Assembly (NCBI GenBank): GCA_946183785.1
Contig: CAMHCS010000008.1
Coordinates: 1 to 64,000, forward strand
Direction: 5' to 3'
From: an uncultured Selenomonadales bacterium
GTDB taxonomy: Bacteria > Bacillota > Negativicutes > Selenomonadales > Selenomonadaceae
DNA: 64,000 nucleotides
Part shown: piece after piece, positions 52,743-60,835 of the stretch
How the letters are laid out: every line of letters starts with the position of its first letter
How positions within the stretch are numbered: the stretch's first letter is position 1
Position numbers and translations under genes: made by a program
The notes under the pieces: generated by a model
Database searches by the model: none
Told to the model about the DNA's origin: nothing
The model's input: only the letters and a program-made list of their open reading frames with translations

Positions 52743-54542
52743 TTATGGACGAGGTTTCAGGTTCGCATTCACAATCGGCGCCGATCCGTCCAGTCCGAAA
52801 GCAGCCTCCAGAATCCGCTTCCCGATCGGCACCGCCGACTGCGAACCAAAGCCGCCGTTCTCGACGATGACCGAAACGACGATGCTTGGGTCTGAAAACG
52901 GCCCATAGGCTACGAACCAACCGTGATCCGCGCCCTGCGTATTTTCCGCCGTGCCCGTCTTTCCGGCAATATCCACGGGAAAATACGCGCCGAACACGCC
53001 CGCCGCCGTACCTTCCTTCGTGACGTCGCGAAGTCCCTGCTGGACGAGCCGGATGACTTCGTCGGGAACGTCCAGCGTGGAGAGAAGTTTCGGCTTGTAT
53101 TCCTTGATGATCTTGCCGTCGGCGTCAACAATCTTGCTCACCAGATAGGGCTGAAAGCGCTGGCCGTTTGCGGCAATCTCTCCCATGACCATCGCCGCCT
53201 GCAGCGGCGTCACAAGATTGAACCCCTGCCCGATGGCAGCGTCCAGCGTCTCGGAATCGTACCAGTCGTCGTCGAGATACTTCTCTTTGTACGCGCGGCT
53301 CGGCACAAGCCCTTCCGACTCATACGGAAGATTGATGCCCGTCTTTTCTCCGAGTCCGAACATGCGCGCATATTTTTCGAGCCGGTCGACGCCGAGCCGA
53401 TACCCCATTTCATAAAAATAATAATTGTCGGAGTGCGCGAGCGCGCTGGTGAAATCCAGCCAGCCGAGGACTTCGCCCCCCGCGTTTCCCTTTTCGCCAA
53501 GCCAGTAAACGCCCGTGTCGAGAATCTGCTCGGTGGGCGTCACGACCTCCTCCGACAGCGCCGCCGTGCCTGTGACAATCTTGAACGTCGAGCCGGGCGG
53601 ATACTCGCCCGTGGTCGCCTTGTTGTCGAGGGGATCGTAAGGATTCTCGTTGATGGCCTGCCAATTCTTCTCGGAAATCCCGTGCACGAAAAGGTTTGGG
53701 TCAAACGCGGGCCTGCTGACAAGTGCCAGCACTTCGCCGGTCTGCGGGTTCATCACCACCGCCGCCGCCGCCTTCGCCCCAATCAGAGCGAGTTGATCGT
53801 CCACGGCCTTTTCCGTGGCTGCCTGCAGCCGCCAGTCAATCGTCAGATGAAGATCATGTCCGGAAATCGGTTCCTTTTGCCCCAAAATCTGCACAGGCTT
53901 GCCCGTGACGTCGACTTCCACCAGCTCGCCGCCGTTCGTACCGCGCAGTTCCTGGTCATAAATGCGTTCAAGACCGAACTGTCCGATGATGTCGCCGGTT
54001 CTATAGCCTTCTTCCTTTCGCGCTTCCAGCTCCGCTTCGCTGATCTCGCTGACGTATCCGAGGATATGCGCGCCTTGCGCCTTGTACAGATAATCGCGAA
54101 CCGCCTGCACCTCGATGATAACGCCTGGATAAAGCTCGCTCTGCTCCTCAATGACCGTCAACAGCTCCGGGCCGACGTCGTTCTTGACGCGGATCGGCTC
54201 ATAGCCGGTATGCGCCGCAACCTTCGCCTCGATCTCCACCCTTGGCACGTTCAGAAGCTCTGCAAGCCTTGTTATGACCTCCGGCTGGATCGGCGCGGTC
54301 AACGGAAGCAAGGAAACGGTGAAGCTCGGCCGATTCTCGACGATACTCTGCCCGTTTCGATCAAAAAAAGTCCCGCGTGAAGCCACTGTCGGAACGAGAC
54401 GCGTCCGATTGCCGTCAGAGCGCCGGACATATTCATCGCCCCGATAGACCTGCAAATACCCGGCCCGGGCGACCAGCAACATGACAATAAAGACAATCAG
54501 ACCGCCCAGAACCTTCAATCGAGTTTCAAATTCATTCATCAT
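52743..54542 (-). CDS. mrdA: Penicillin-binding protein 2 (elongasome transpeptidase)
   Basis: A 599-residue class B PBP. One N-terminal membrane segment (about 13-30), dimerisation/pedestal region with 'RGTFFDRNGQSIVENRPSF', then the transpeptidase with 'YPPGSTFKIVTG' (SxxK), 'HSDNYYFYEMG' (SxN) and 'DIAGKTGTAENTQG' (KTG). It cross-links the side wall with RodA. Two ATGs are adjacent at the start. It lies between mreD and minC. Confidence 0.96.
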   Translation of the reverse strand: MMNEFETRLKVLGGLIVFIVMLLVARAGYLQVYRGDEYVRRSDGNRTRLVPTVASRGTFFDRNGQSIVENRPSFTVSLLPLTAPIQPEVITRLAELLNVPRVEIEAKVAAHTGYEPIRVKNDVGPELLTVIEEQSELYPGVIIEVQAVRDYLYKAQGAHILGYVSEISEAELEARKEEGYRTGDIIGQFGLERIYDQELRGTNGGELVEVDVTGKPVQILGQKEPISGHDLHLTIDWRLQAATEKAVDDQLALIGAKAAAAVVMNPQTGEVLALVSRPAFDPNLFVHGISEKNWQAINENPYDPLDNKATTGEYPPGSTFKIVTGTAALSEEVVTPTEQILDTGVYWLGEKGNAGGEVLGWLDFTSALAHSDNYYFYEMGYRLGVDRLEKYARMFGLGEKTGINLPYESEGLVPSRAYKEKYLDDDWYDSETLDAAIGQGFNLVTPLQAAMVMGEIAANGQRFQPYLVSKIVDADGKIIKEYKPKLLSTLDVPDEVIRLVQQGLRDVTKEGTAAGVFGAYFPVDIAGKTGTAENTQGADHGWFVAYGPFSDPSIVVSVIVENGGFGSQSAVPIGKRILEAAFGLDGSAPIVNANLKPRP

Positions 54543-54561
54543 AATAGATGCTTCTCATATA

Positions 54562-55056
54562 TCATTTTTTCGAGGCGAACCGCTCAGACAGCCTCCGCGT
54601 CCAATAATGGACGGGAAACGCGAAAATCGCGTTATAGGCAACCATCGGAATCAAAAGCCCTGAAAGCTGCTCCATCCAATCGAAGCGATATCCCAACAAA
54701 ATCATGAACATCAGGATAATGAAATAATTCGCCACGCTCGCCGCAATCACCGAAAAGACCGGCAGAAAGAACTGCTCCTTGATAAAATGGCGCGAAAACG
54801 CGCCGCAGCCGTAGCCGATGATCATCTTGGAAAAGACGTCCACGCCGAAAAAAGTCCCGGTGGCGAGATCCTGCAATAGTCCGGCGAAAAACCCGAACAA
54901 TGCTCCCTCACGGCTGCCCAGTAAAAATGAAACGGACACCACGGCAACGAGCAGAAGATCCGCGCTGATCTCATGCCACGCGATCAACGGAAGAATCGAC
55001 GACTGCAACACATAAAGGGCAATCGTGAACAGCGCCCAGGCGCCAAACTTTTTCAT
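54562..55056 (-). CDS. mreD: Rod-shape protein MreD
   Basis: A 164-residue protein with five to six membrane segments; 'ADLLLVAVVSVSFLLGSREGA' and 'FGFFAGLLQDLATGTFFGVDV' are MreD-typical. It overlaps mreC by four bases and precedes mrdA. Confidence 0.93.
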   Translation of the reverse strand: MKKFGAWALFTIALYVLQSSILPLIAWHEISADLLLVAVVSVSFLLGSREGALFGFFAGLLQDLATGTFFGVDVFSKMIIGYGCGAFSRHFIKEQFFLPVFSVIAASVANYFIILMFMILLGYRFDWMEQLSGLLIPMVAYNAIFAFPVHYWTRRLSERFASKK

Positions 55057-56198
55057 CGTTTCGCACCCGGCGCCGCATTTGTAGGCGCCTGCTGCTGAGG
55101 CGGCTGCGGTTGTGGCTGAGCCTGTGCCGGAACCGGCGCCTGTGCCGGTTGCTGTTGATCCATTCCCGCCGCAGGAGGCGGCGTAGGCGCGGTCGTCGCC
55201 GGCGCAGCCTGATTTGCTGTCGTCGGAGCCGGCGCGGGAACCGTCGGCGCCGGCGGTTGAGCCGCCCGCCGGGCAGCTTCTTCCTGCGCCGCGAGCGCAG
55301 CCTTCGGATCGGTCTCCGTTCCCGGCGTCTGCATCGGAGGTTGCAAAGGCTCCGGCGGAGCCTCGCGAGAAGCCGTAATCACCGCCACATCCTCCAGCCG
55401 CTGGAAATCGGCCGCAGTCTCAATCACCGCATAATGAAGAAGCCCGCTGCTGTCATTCTTGACGGCGGACACCGTACCGATCATGATGCCTTTGGGATAA
55501 ATGCCCCCGAAGCCGGAAGTGACGAGGATATCTCCCACCGCCATATCCTGATTCTTGGGCACGTTCATCATACGCGGATGCATCGCGTCGTCGGGGGTTC
55601 CCTTGACGACGCCCGCCACGCGGGAACGCTGCACCAATGCGCCCGCAGCTGCTCTCGGATCGAGAATCAGCTGCACTTTCGAAGAAATCGGCCCCGCTTC
55701 TGTCACCACGCCGACAAGTCCCCGCGCCGTGACCACCGCCATATTCTTTTGAACGCCGTGCTGCGTGCCGCGATCGATCACGACCATGCGCGTCCAGGTG
55801 GACGGTTCGCGGCCGATGACCCGCGCCATCACCAAATCGAATTGCGTCGCCGCTTGCGTGTAGCCTAAAAGCTCACGCAAACGGATATTTTCCGCAGCAT
55901 ATTCGTTCGCCTTGACGTTCTGCACACGAAGCTGCTCCACTTCGCTTCTGAGCATCTGGTTCTGCTGATGCACAGTCAAGACGTCGGAAACATTCGCCAT
56001 CAGGCCCTTGACCTGATCCCCCGCCCACGCCGCGGCGCGCTGAAACGGCGCCAACAACGTAATGACCGCGGGACTCGAGAACGGCGTCGTGAACCGCCCG
56101 CGTGCCGCGAAAAAGACAATGCAGAAGACGCTGACCGTAATGAAGATCAGCAGCCACGCCGTGCGGCCTGATTCGCCTTCTCGCCTAACCCTGCTCAT
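55053..56198 (-). CDS. mreC: Rod-shape protein MreC with Pro/Ala/Gln-rich C-terminal tail
   Basis: A 381-residue MreC: membrane segment about 13-30, coiled coil about 65-105, and a double beta-barrel ('VIGREPSTWTRMVVIDRG', 'VVTARGLVGVVTEAG', 'ILVTSGFGGIYPKGIMIGTV'). Residues 280-381 are a low-complexity tail of Pro, Ala, Gln and Thr that usual MreC proteins lack; it would lie outside the inner membrane and may reach through the wall. It is adjacent to mreB and overlaps mreD. Confidence 0.94.
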   Translation of the reverse strand: MSRVRREGESGRTAWLLIFITVSVFCIVFFAARGRFTTPFSSPAVITLLAPFQRAAAWAGDQVKGLMANVSDVLTVHQQNQMLRSEVEQLRVQNVKANEYAAENIRLRELLGYTQAATQFDLVMARVIGREPSTWTRMVVIDRGTQHGVQKNMAVVTARGLVGVVTEAGPISSKVQLILDPRAAAGALVQRSRVAGVVKGTPDDAMHPRMMNVPKNQDMAVGDILVTSGFGGIYPKGIMIGTVSAVKNDSSGLLHYAVIETAADFQRLEDVAVITASREAPPEPLQPPMQTPGTETDPKAALAAQEEAARRAAQPPAPTVPAPAPTTANQAAPATTAPTPPPAAGMDQQQPAQAPVPAQAQPQPQPPQQQAPTNAAPGAKR

Positions 56199-57236
56199 TT
56201 ATTTCAGCTTCTTCGTCGTCATAACCACGCGCTTCAAAAGTTCGATATTCTCCAGCGACCGGCCCGTGCCCTCGCCAACGCAGGAAAGCGCATCCTCCGC
56301 CACCAGCACGGGCATGCCCGTCTCACGGGAAAGCAGCTTGTCGAGATTCGTCAGAAGCGCGCCTCCGCCCGTCATCATAATGCCGTGATCCATCACGTCC
56401 GCCGCCAGTTCCGGGGGAGTCTTCTCCAACGTGCTCTTTACCGCGTCGATGATTTTGTAAATAGGCTCGTTCAGCGCATCGCGCACCTCGCTGGCCTTGA
56501 TGTTCAGCGTCTTCGGCAGACCGCTGACAAGATCGCGGCCACGAATATCCATCGCTTTTTCTGTCGCGGGGTCCACGATGGCCGAACCGATTGCCATCTT
56601 GACCTCCTCCGCCGTGCGTTCGCCAATCATCAGATTATACATACGCTTGACGTACTGCACGATGGACGAATCCATCTCGTCGCCGCCGATGCGGATCGAA
56701 CGGCTCGTAACGATGCCGCCGAGGGAAATGACCGCGATCTCCGTCGTGCCGCCGCCGATATCGACGACCATGCTGCCCGTCGCTTCCTCCACCGGAAGTC
56801 CGGCGCCGATCGCCGCAGCCATCGGCTCCTCAATCAGATACGCTTCCCGGGCGCCAGCCTGCTGCGCCGCGTCAATGACCGCGCGCTTTTCGACCTCCGT
56901 CACGCCCGACGGTACGCCGACAACGACACGCGGACGGACGAAGGACTTCGTGTTCATCGCCTTGCGGATAAAATACTTGAGCATCGCCTGCGTCACGTCG
57001 AAATCTGCGATCACACCGTCCTTCATTGGACGGATTGCCACAATGTTGCCGGGGGTGCGTCCAATCATGCGCTTCGCTTCCTCGCCGACCGCCAGCACCT
57101 CGCCGTTATCGCTCTTTATCGCCACTACGGACGGCTCGCGAAGGACGATGCCTCTGCCCTTCACATGCACCAGCGTGTTCGCCGTCCCAAGATCAATTCC
57201 CATATCGCGCGAAAACCCGCCAAATATGCTCCACAT
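56199..57236 (-). CDS. mreB: Rod-shape actin-like protein MreB
   Basis: A 345-residue MreB. '[19 protein letters not shown]' (phosphate 1), '[20 protein letters not shown]', '[19 protein letters not shown]' (phosphate 2) and '[19 protein letters not shown]' are canonical. It organises cell-wall elongation. I start at ATG 57236 ([11 protein letters not shown]), the usual MreB start, preceded by GGAAGGAG at 12 bases; TTG codons further upstream allow a longer form to 57269. Confidence 0.96.
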   Translation of the reverse strand: MWSIFGGFSRDMGIDLGTANTLVHVKGRGIVLREPSVVAIKSDNGEVLAVGEEAKRMIGRTPGNIVAIRPMKDGVIADFDVTQAMLKYFIRKAMNTKSFVRPRVVVGVPSGVTEVEKRAVIDAAQQAGAREAYLIEEPMAAAIGAGLPVEEATGSMVVDIGGGTTEIAVISLGGIVTSRSIRIGGDEMDSSIVQYVKRMYNLMIGERTAEEVKMAIGSAIVDPATEKAMDIRGRDLVSGLPKTLNIKASEVRDALNEPIYKIIDAVKSTLEKTPPELAADVMDHGIMMTGGGALLTNLDKLLSRETGMPVLVAEDALSCVGEGTGRSLENIELLKRVVMTTKKLK

Positions 57237-57542
57237 GTCTTTGATAAGCTCCTTCCTCAGTTCCAACAAAATTCCGGGTTACAAAAAATCATTCTCATAC
57301 CTTGCCATTTTCAAGCTATGCTATTGTACCACACCTTGCGCGCGAAGAAAACGCTTGAAGAAAATTTTTTACGCCCGTATAAAATCAAACCGATGTACCC
57401 AACATTTCCAACCTTATAATTTGTTCGCCGTCGCTTAACAGAAAGATATTGTCGGACAGTTTCTTATTTTCTTTCAATCTGATATAATATTGTTGTTTGA
57501 ATATAGACGCGCAAACCGCGCCATGAATTTAAGGAGGCTCTT
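57237..57542. other. Divergent promoter region mreB / HerA-like gene
   Basis: No gene seen. On minus a TACAAT box (57328-57323) can serve mreB with a poor -35. On plus a TATAAT box (57483-57488) lies 55 bases before the HerA-like gene, also with a poor -35. A minus-strand T-rich stretch lies at 57354-57372. I see no clear operator or riboswitch. Confidence 0.5.
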
Positions 57543-59210
57543 ATGTTAAAGGACGGAAAAATCTGGATTGCGCAAAACGACGACGGCGAAAACATCTTTA
57601 TCCTGCTGAAAATGGCCAACCGCCACGGACTCGTGGCAGGCGCCACCGGCACCGGCAAGACCGTCACGCTGAAAGTGATGGCGGAGACCTTCAGCGAAAT
57701 GGGCGTCCCCGTGTTCATGGCGGACGTCAAAGGCGACATCGCCGGCATGCTTGCTCCCGGCACGGACAGCGAGGACATGCAGAAGCGCATCGCGAAATTC
57801 GGCCTCGCGGAGGCCGGCTTCAGCTACAAGGGCTGCCCGGTGACCATCTGGGACATTTTCGGGAAAAACGGCATCCCGCTCCGCACCACCGTCTCGGAAA
57901 TCGGTCCGCTGCTCCTTGCGCGCATTCTTGAGCTGAACGACCTTCAAAGCGCGCTCCTCAACATCATCTTCAAGATTGCCGACGACAACAACCTGCTCCT
58001 GATCGACACAAAGGACATCAAAGCCTGCGTCAACTACATCCAGGATCACCGGGGAGACTTCGAGCCGGACTACGGCAAGATGAGCGCCGCCTCCCTCTCT
58101 GCGATCCAGCGTTCCATTGTCGCTCTGGAGCTCGCGGGCGGCGACGTATTCTTTGGCGAGCCCGCGCTGAACATCCACGACTGGATGACGCAGGACATGG
58201 GCAAAGGCATGATCAACATCCTTGACAGCGAAAGTCTGATCAGCAACGGCAAACTCTACTCGACGTTCCTGCTCTGGATGCTGTCCGAGCTTTTCGAGAC
58301 GCTGCCCGAAGTCGGCGACATGCCGAAGCCGAAGATGGTCTTCTTCTTTGACGAGGCGCATCTGCTGTTCGACGGCGCTTCGAAGGCGCTGCTTGACAAG
58401 ATCGAGCAGGTCGTCAAGCTGATCCGTTCGAAAGGCGTCGGCGTCTATTTCTGCACGCAGAATCCGCGCGACATTCCCGACGGCGTCCTCGCCCAGCTCG
58501 GCAACAAAGTCCAGCACGGTCTCCGCGCCTACACCCCCGCCGAGCAGAAATCGGTCAAGGCGGCGGCGGCCTCGTTCCGTGAAAATCCCGCGTTTGACGC
58601 GGTGGAGGTCATCACCTCCCTCGGCACCGGCAAAGCGCTCGTCTCTTTCCTCGGCGAGGACGGCGTTCCCGGTGTCGCGCAGAAGGTCTCGATCCTGCCG
58701 CCCCAGTGCAGCATGGGCGGCATCACCGAAAACCAGCGCGATCAGGCCATCAAGGGAAGCATGCTCTACGGCAAATATGCAGAGAGCTACGATTCCGACT
58801 CCGCCTATGAATTCCTGATGCGTCACGGCCAGGAGGAAGCAGCCGCCCGACAGCGTGCTGCCGCCGAAGCCGAACAGGCGAAGGAAGACGCGCGTCTCGC
58901 GAAAGAACAGGCAAAAGAAAACGCCCGTCTCGCAAAGGAGCAGGCGAAAGAGGAAGCGCGTATTGCCCGCGAACAGGCGAAAGAGGAAGCCCGCCTGGCA
59001 AAAGAGGCGGAAAAGCAGGCCGCTGCCGCGGAGCGCGCAAAGAACCAGGCCATCAAGTCCGTCGGCAACAGCGTCCTCGGCACGGTAGGCCGCGCCGTCG
59101 GCAAGAGCCTCGGAGCAAGCACGGTAGGCGGCTCCTTCGGCAAGAGCCTCGGCGGAAACCTCGGCGCCAGCCTTGCCCGCGGCCTCTTCGGAACCCTGTT
59201 CAAAGGCTGA
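57543..59210 (+). CDS. HerA-like (DUF853) ATPase with repeat and Gly-rich tail
   Basis: A 555-residue protein of the DUF853/HerA helicase-like group. Walker A 'GLVAGATGTGKTVTLKVMAE' (residues 29-48), 'PVFMADVKGDIAGM', Walker B 'MVFFFDEAHLLFDG' (about 265) and 'GVYFCTQNPRDIPDGVLAQLG' with the arginine-finger region. Residues 449-492 hold four 11-residue repeats of the type EARLAKEQAKE, a charged single helix; 505-555 are Gly/Ser/Leu-rich (VLGTVGRAVGKSLGAS). Family function is unknown; HerA itself is a DNA translocase. ATG 57543 follows AAGGAGG. It is monocistronic, with the terminator split by a MITE. Confidence 0.9.
   Translation: MLKDGKIWIAQNDDGENIFILLKMANRHGLVAGATGTGKTVTLKVMAETFSEMGVPVFMADVKGDIAGMLAPGTDSEDMQKRIAKFGLAEAGFSYKGCPVTIWDIFGKNGIPLRTTVSEIGPLLLARILELNDLQSALLNIIFKIADDNNLLLIDTKDIKACVNYIQDHRGDFEPDYGKMSAASLSAIQRSIVALELAGGDVFFGEPALNIHDWMTQDMGKGMINILDSESLISNGKLYSTFLLWMLSELFETLPEVGDMPKPKMVFFFDEAHLLFDGASKALLDKIEQVVKLIRSKGVGVYFCTQNPRDIPDGVLAQLGNKVQHGLRAYTPAEQKSVKAAAASFRENPAFDAVEVITSLGTGKALVSFLGEDGVPGVAQKVSILPPQCSMGGITENQRDQAIKGSMLYGKYAESYDSDSAYEFLMRHGQEEAAARQRAAAEAEQAKEDARLAKEQAKENARLAKEQAKEEARIAREQAKEEARLAKEAEKQAAAAERAKNQAIKSVGNSVLGTVGRAVGKSLGASTVGGSFGKSLGGNLGASLARGLFGTLFKG
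58887..59018 (+). repeat. Four 33-bp coding repeats in the HerA-like gene
   Basis: Units encode DARLAKEQAKE, NARLAKEQAKE, EARIAREQAKE and EARLAKEAEKQ. Third-position differences show the DNA has diverged while the 11-residue pattern is kept, as expected for a selected charged helix. Confidence 0.9.
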
Positions 59211-59245
59211 GAAACCATCTGGTATAATAATTGCCCGCAACCTCT

Positions 59246-59413
59246 TTAAGGAAGCACTGATTAAGTCAAGTCGTGGCCCTGTCGAGGGATTTTTTCGTCA
59301 GGCAAGGAAAAGTGCTCGAAGTCGTAGCAGAGCTACGTCGAGAGCACTTTGACGCAGCATGACGGAAAAAGACCCGTCAGGGGCGCGGCGGGACTTATTC
59401 AGTGCTTCCTTAA
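59246..59413. mobile_element. 168-bp MITE with TTAA-bounded inverted repeats
   Basis: Ends are TTAAGGAAGCACTGATTAAG on the left (59246-59265) and, inverted, TTAAGGAAGCACTGAATAAG on the right (59413-59394): one mismatch in about 22 bases. Inside, AAAGTGCTC...CGTAGC pairs with GCTACG...GAGCACTTT, and TTTTTCGTCA pairs partly with TGACGGAAAAA, so the whole element folds on itself. It has no ORF for a transposase. The flanks GCCCGCAACCTC and GGGGTGCGGGC re-form a terminator stem when the element is removed. Confidence 0.85.
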
Positions 59414-59429
59414 GGGGTGCGGGCATTTT

Positions 59430-60641
59430 TTATGGATTCATCATCCATTCCAAAACATTATGTTTTCTGATGCCGTCATAATCCGCCTCGGCGTTTATAT
59501 CGTCCAGCGTCAGCAATTGTTTCGGATATTGGTCCTTGATGTTTCTCAGCGGTTTCAGCTCACGCTCCAGTACTTCCGGCTGCTGCGTGGATTCCGAGAC
59601 TTGATAGTATGCAAGCCCTTCCCCGTTGCGTGCGACAAAATCCACTTCCCCGTTGGCCGCCGCTCCGACATAGACTTGACAGCCTCGCCGCAAAAGCTCC
59701 AAATAGACCATGTTTTCCAAAACATGCCCTGTATCTTGCCCTTTCCGCCCAACAAGCAGGAATCGCAAAGCGGCGTCGGCAACATAGTATTTCGGGTTCA
59801 GCTTCAATATTTCTTTCCCTTTCAAATCAAAACGTTCCGCCTGATAAATGAGGAAGCCGTCCTGCAAACCGGAAAGATAACGCTCTACGGTCTTGCCGTC
59901 GATTTTTCGTCCGGCGCTTGCCATCGCATTTGCAATCTTACGCGAAGAAAGCTGACTGCCCACATTTGCAAAAACATATTTTGTAACGCTCTCAAGCATT
60001 TTCACATCGCTGATTCCCAATCGGTCCACTACATCTTTCAGCAGGACGGTATTATATATGCCGCGCAAATACTCCTGTATATCCTGTTCGCGCCCGCCCA
60101 GCTGCAAAGCGTAGGGAAAAGAGCTTTCCGTCGTGTATTTCTCATAGAGCTCCCGCAACGTATATCGTTCCCGCATTTCATCCGCGGAGCAGAATTCCGC
60201 AAATGAAAGCGGCAACATCCGAAGCTCCACATAACGCCCGGAAAGATAAGTCGCTAAATCGCCCGACATGAAGTAAGCGTTGGAGCCGGTAATATAGATA
60301 TCCACGTTCTCCTTGATGAAAAGGCTGTCCACCGCTTTCTCGAATTGCGGGACATGCTGTATTTCATCCAAAAAGACATAGTTCCATTTTCCCGGCGTCA
60401 ACCGCTCTTCTATATAATGATAAAGCGCATGATATTCCTGCAAATCCTCGAACGCAATATCCTCAAAATTGATCGCCTGAATTCGCGCCGCGTCCACGCC
60501 GTCCGCCAAAAGACGCTCCCGATACAGGGCAAATAATGTAGATTTGCCGCAGCGCCTTACTCCCGATACGACTTTGATAATGTGCCGCTCTCGATTGCGA
60601 AGCAAAAAATCCATATATCTGTCCCGTGCAATCAGTCTCAT
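59430..60641 (-). CDS. AAA_14 / DUF4143 ATP-binding protein
   Basis: A 403-residue protein. The N-terminal AAA_14 domain has Walker A 'VVSGVRRCGKSTLFALY' (about 25-41) and Walker B-like 'WNYVFLDEIQHVPQFEKAV'; the C-terminal DUF4143 domain spans about 200-370 with 'QAERFDLKGKEILKLNPKYY' and a nuclease-like 'VDFVARNGEGLAYYQV' motif. These proteins are widespread, often in several copies per genome, and their role is unknown; a toxin-antitoxin or regulatory role has been proposed. ATG 60641 follows AAAGGGGGC. A 62-bp palindrome lies just upstream. Confidence 0.92.
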   Translation of the reverse strand: MRLIARDRYMDFLLRNRERHIIKVVSGVRRCGKSTLFALYRERLLADGVDAARIQAINFEDIAFEDLQEYHALYHYIEERLTPGKWNYVFLDEIQHVPQFEKAVDSLFIKENVDIYITGSNAYFMSGDLATYLSGRYVELRMLPLSFAEFCSADEMRERYTLRELYEKYTTESSFPYALQLGGREQDIQEYLRGIYNTVLLKDVVDRLGISDVKMLESVTKYVFANVGSQLSSRKIANAMASAGRKIDGKTVERYLSGLQDGFLIYQAERFDLKGKEILKLNPKYYVADAALRFLLVGRKGQDTGHVLENMVYLELLRRGCQVYVGAAANGEVDFVARNGEGLAYYQVSESTQQPEVLERELKPLRNIKDQYPKQLLTLDDINAEADYDGIRKHNVLEWMMNP

Positions 60642-60677
60642 CCCAATCGCCCCCTTTAATTTGGATTATACTCCGCA

Positions 60678-60739
60678 TTCTATATAAATTCAACAAAAGT
60701 GCGGAATAAATTCCTCACTTTTGTTGAATTTATATAGAA
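60678..60739. promoter_or_regulatory. 62-bp near-perfect palindrome upstream of the DUF4143 ATPase gene
   Basis: Arms of 29 bases (60678-60706 and 60711-60739) match at 28 of 29 positions around a TAAA centre; each arm runs TTCTATATAAATTCAACAAA and on. It begins 37 bases before the ATG, so it overlaps the likely promoter. It could be an operator, a cruciform, or a site used to mobilise the gene. Confidence 0.9.
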
Positions 60740-60751
60740 CTGTCATTCAAA

Positions 60752-60794
60752 TAAAAGCACTATCCCCCTTCGCGAAACAATGGCGAAGGGGGAT
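60752..60794 (-). terminator. Terminator-like hairpin after the mini-CobN gene
   Basis: Perfect 12-bp stem ATCCCCCTTCGC / GCGAAGGGGGAT (60762-60773 and 60783-60794), followed on the minus strand by AGTGCTTTTATTTG, a weak T-tract. Confidence 0.7.
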
Positions 60795-60835
60795 TTGTCG
60801 GCACACTGCGATTTATGAGTGAAGAAACCATTCTA

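Noticed and set aside
57546-59240. 564-codon minus-strand frame opposite the HerA-like gene
   Set aside because: Shadow frame; the plus frame has Walker A/B motifs and a ribosome binding site.
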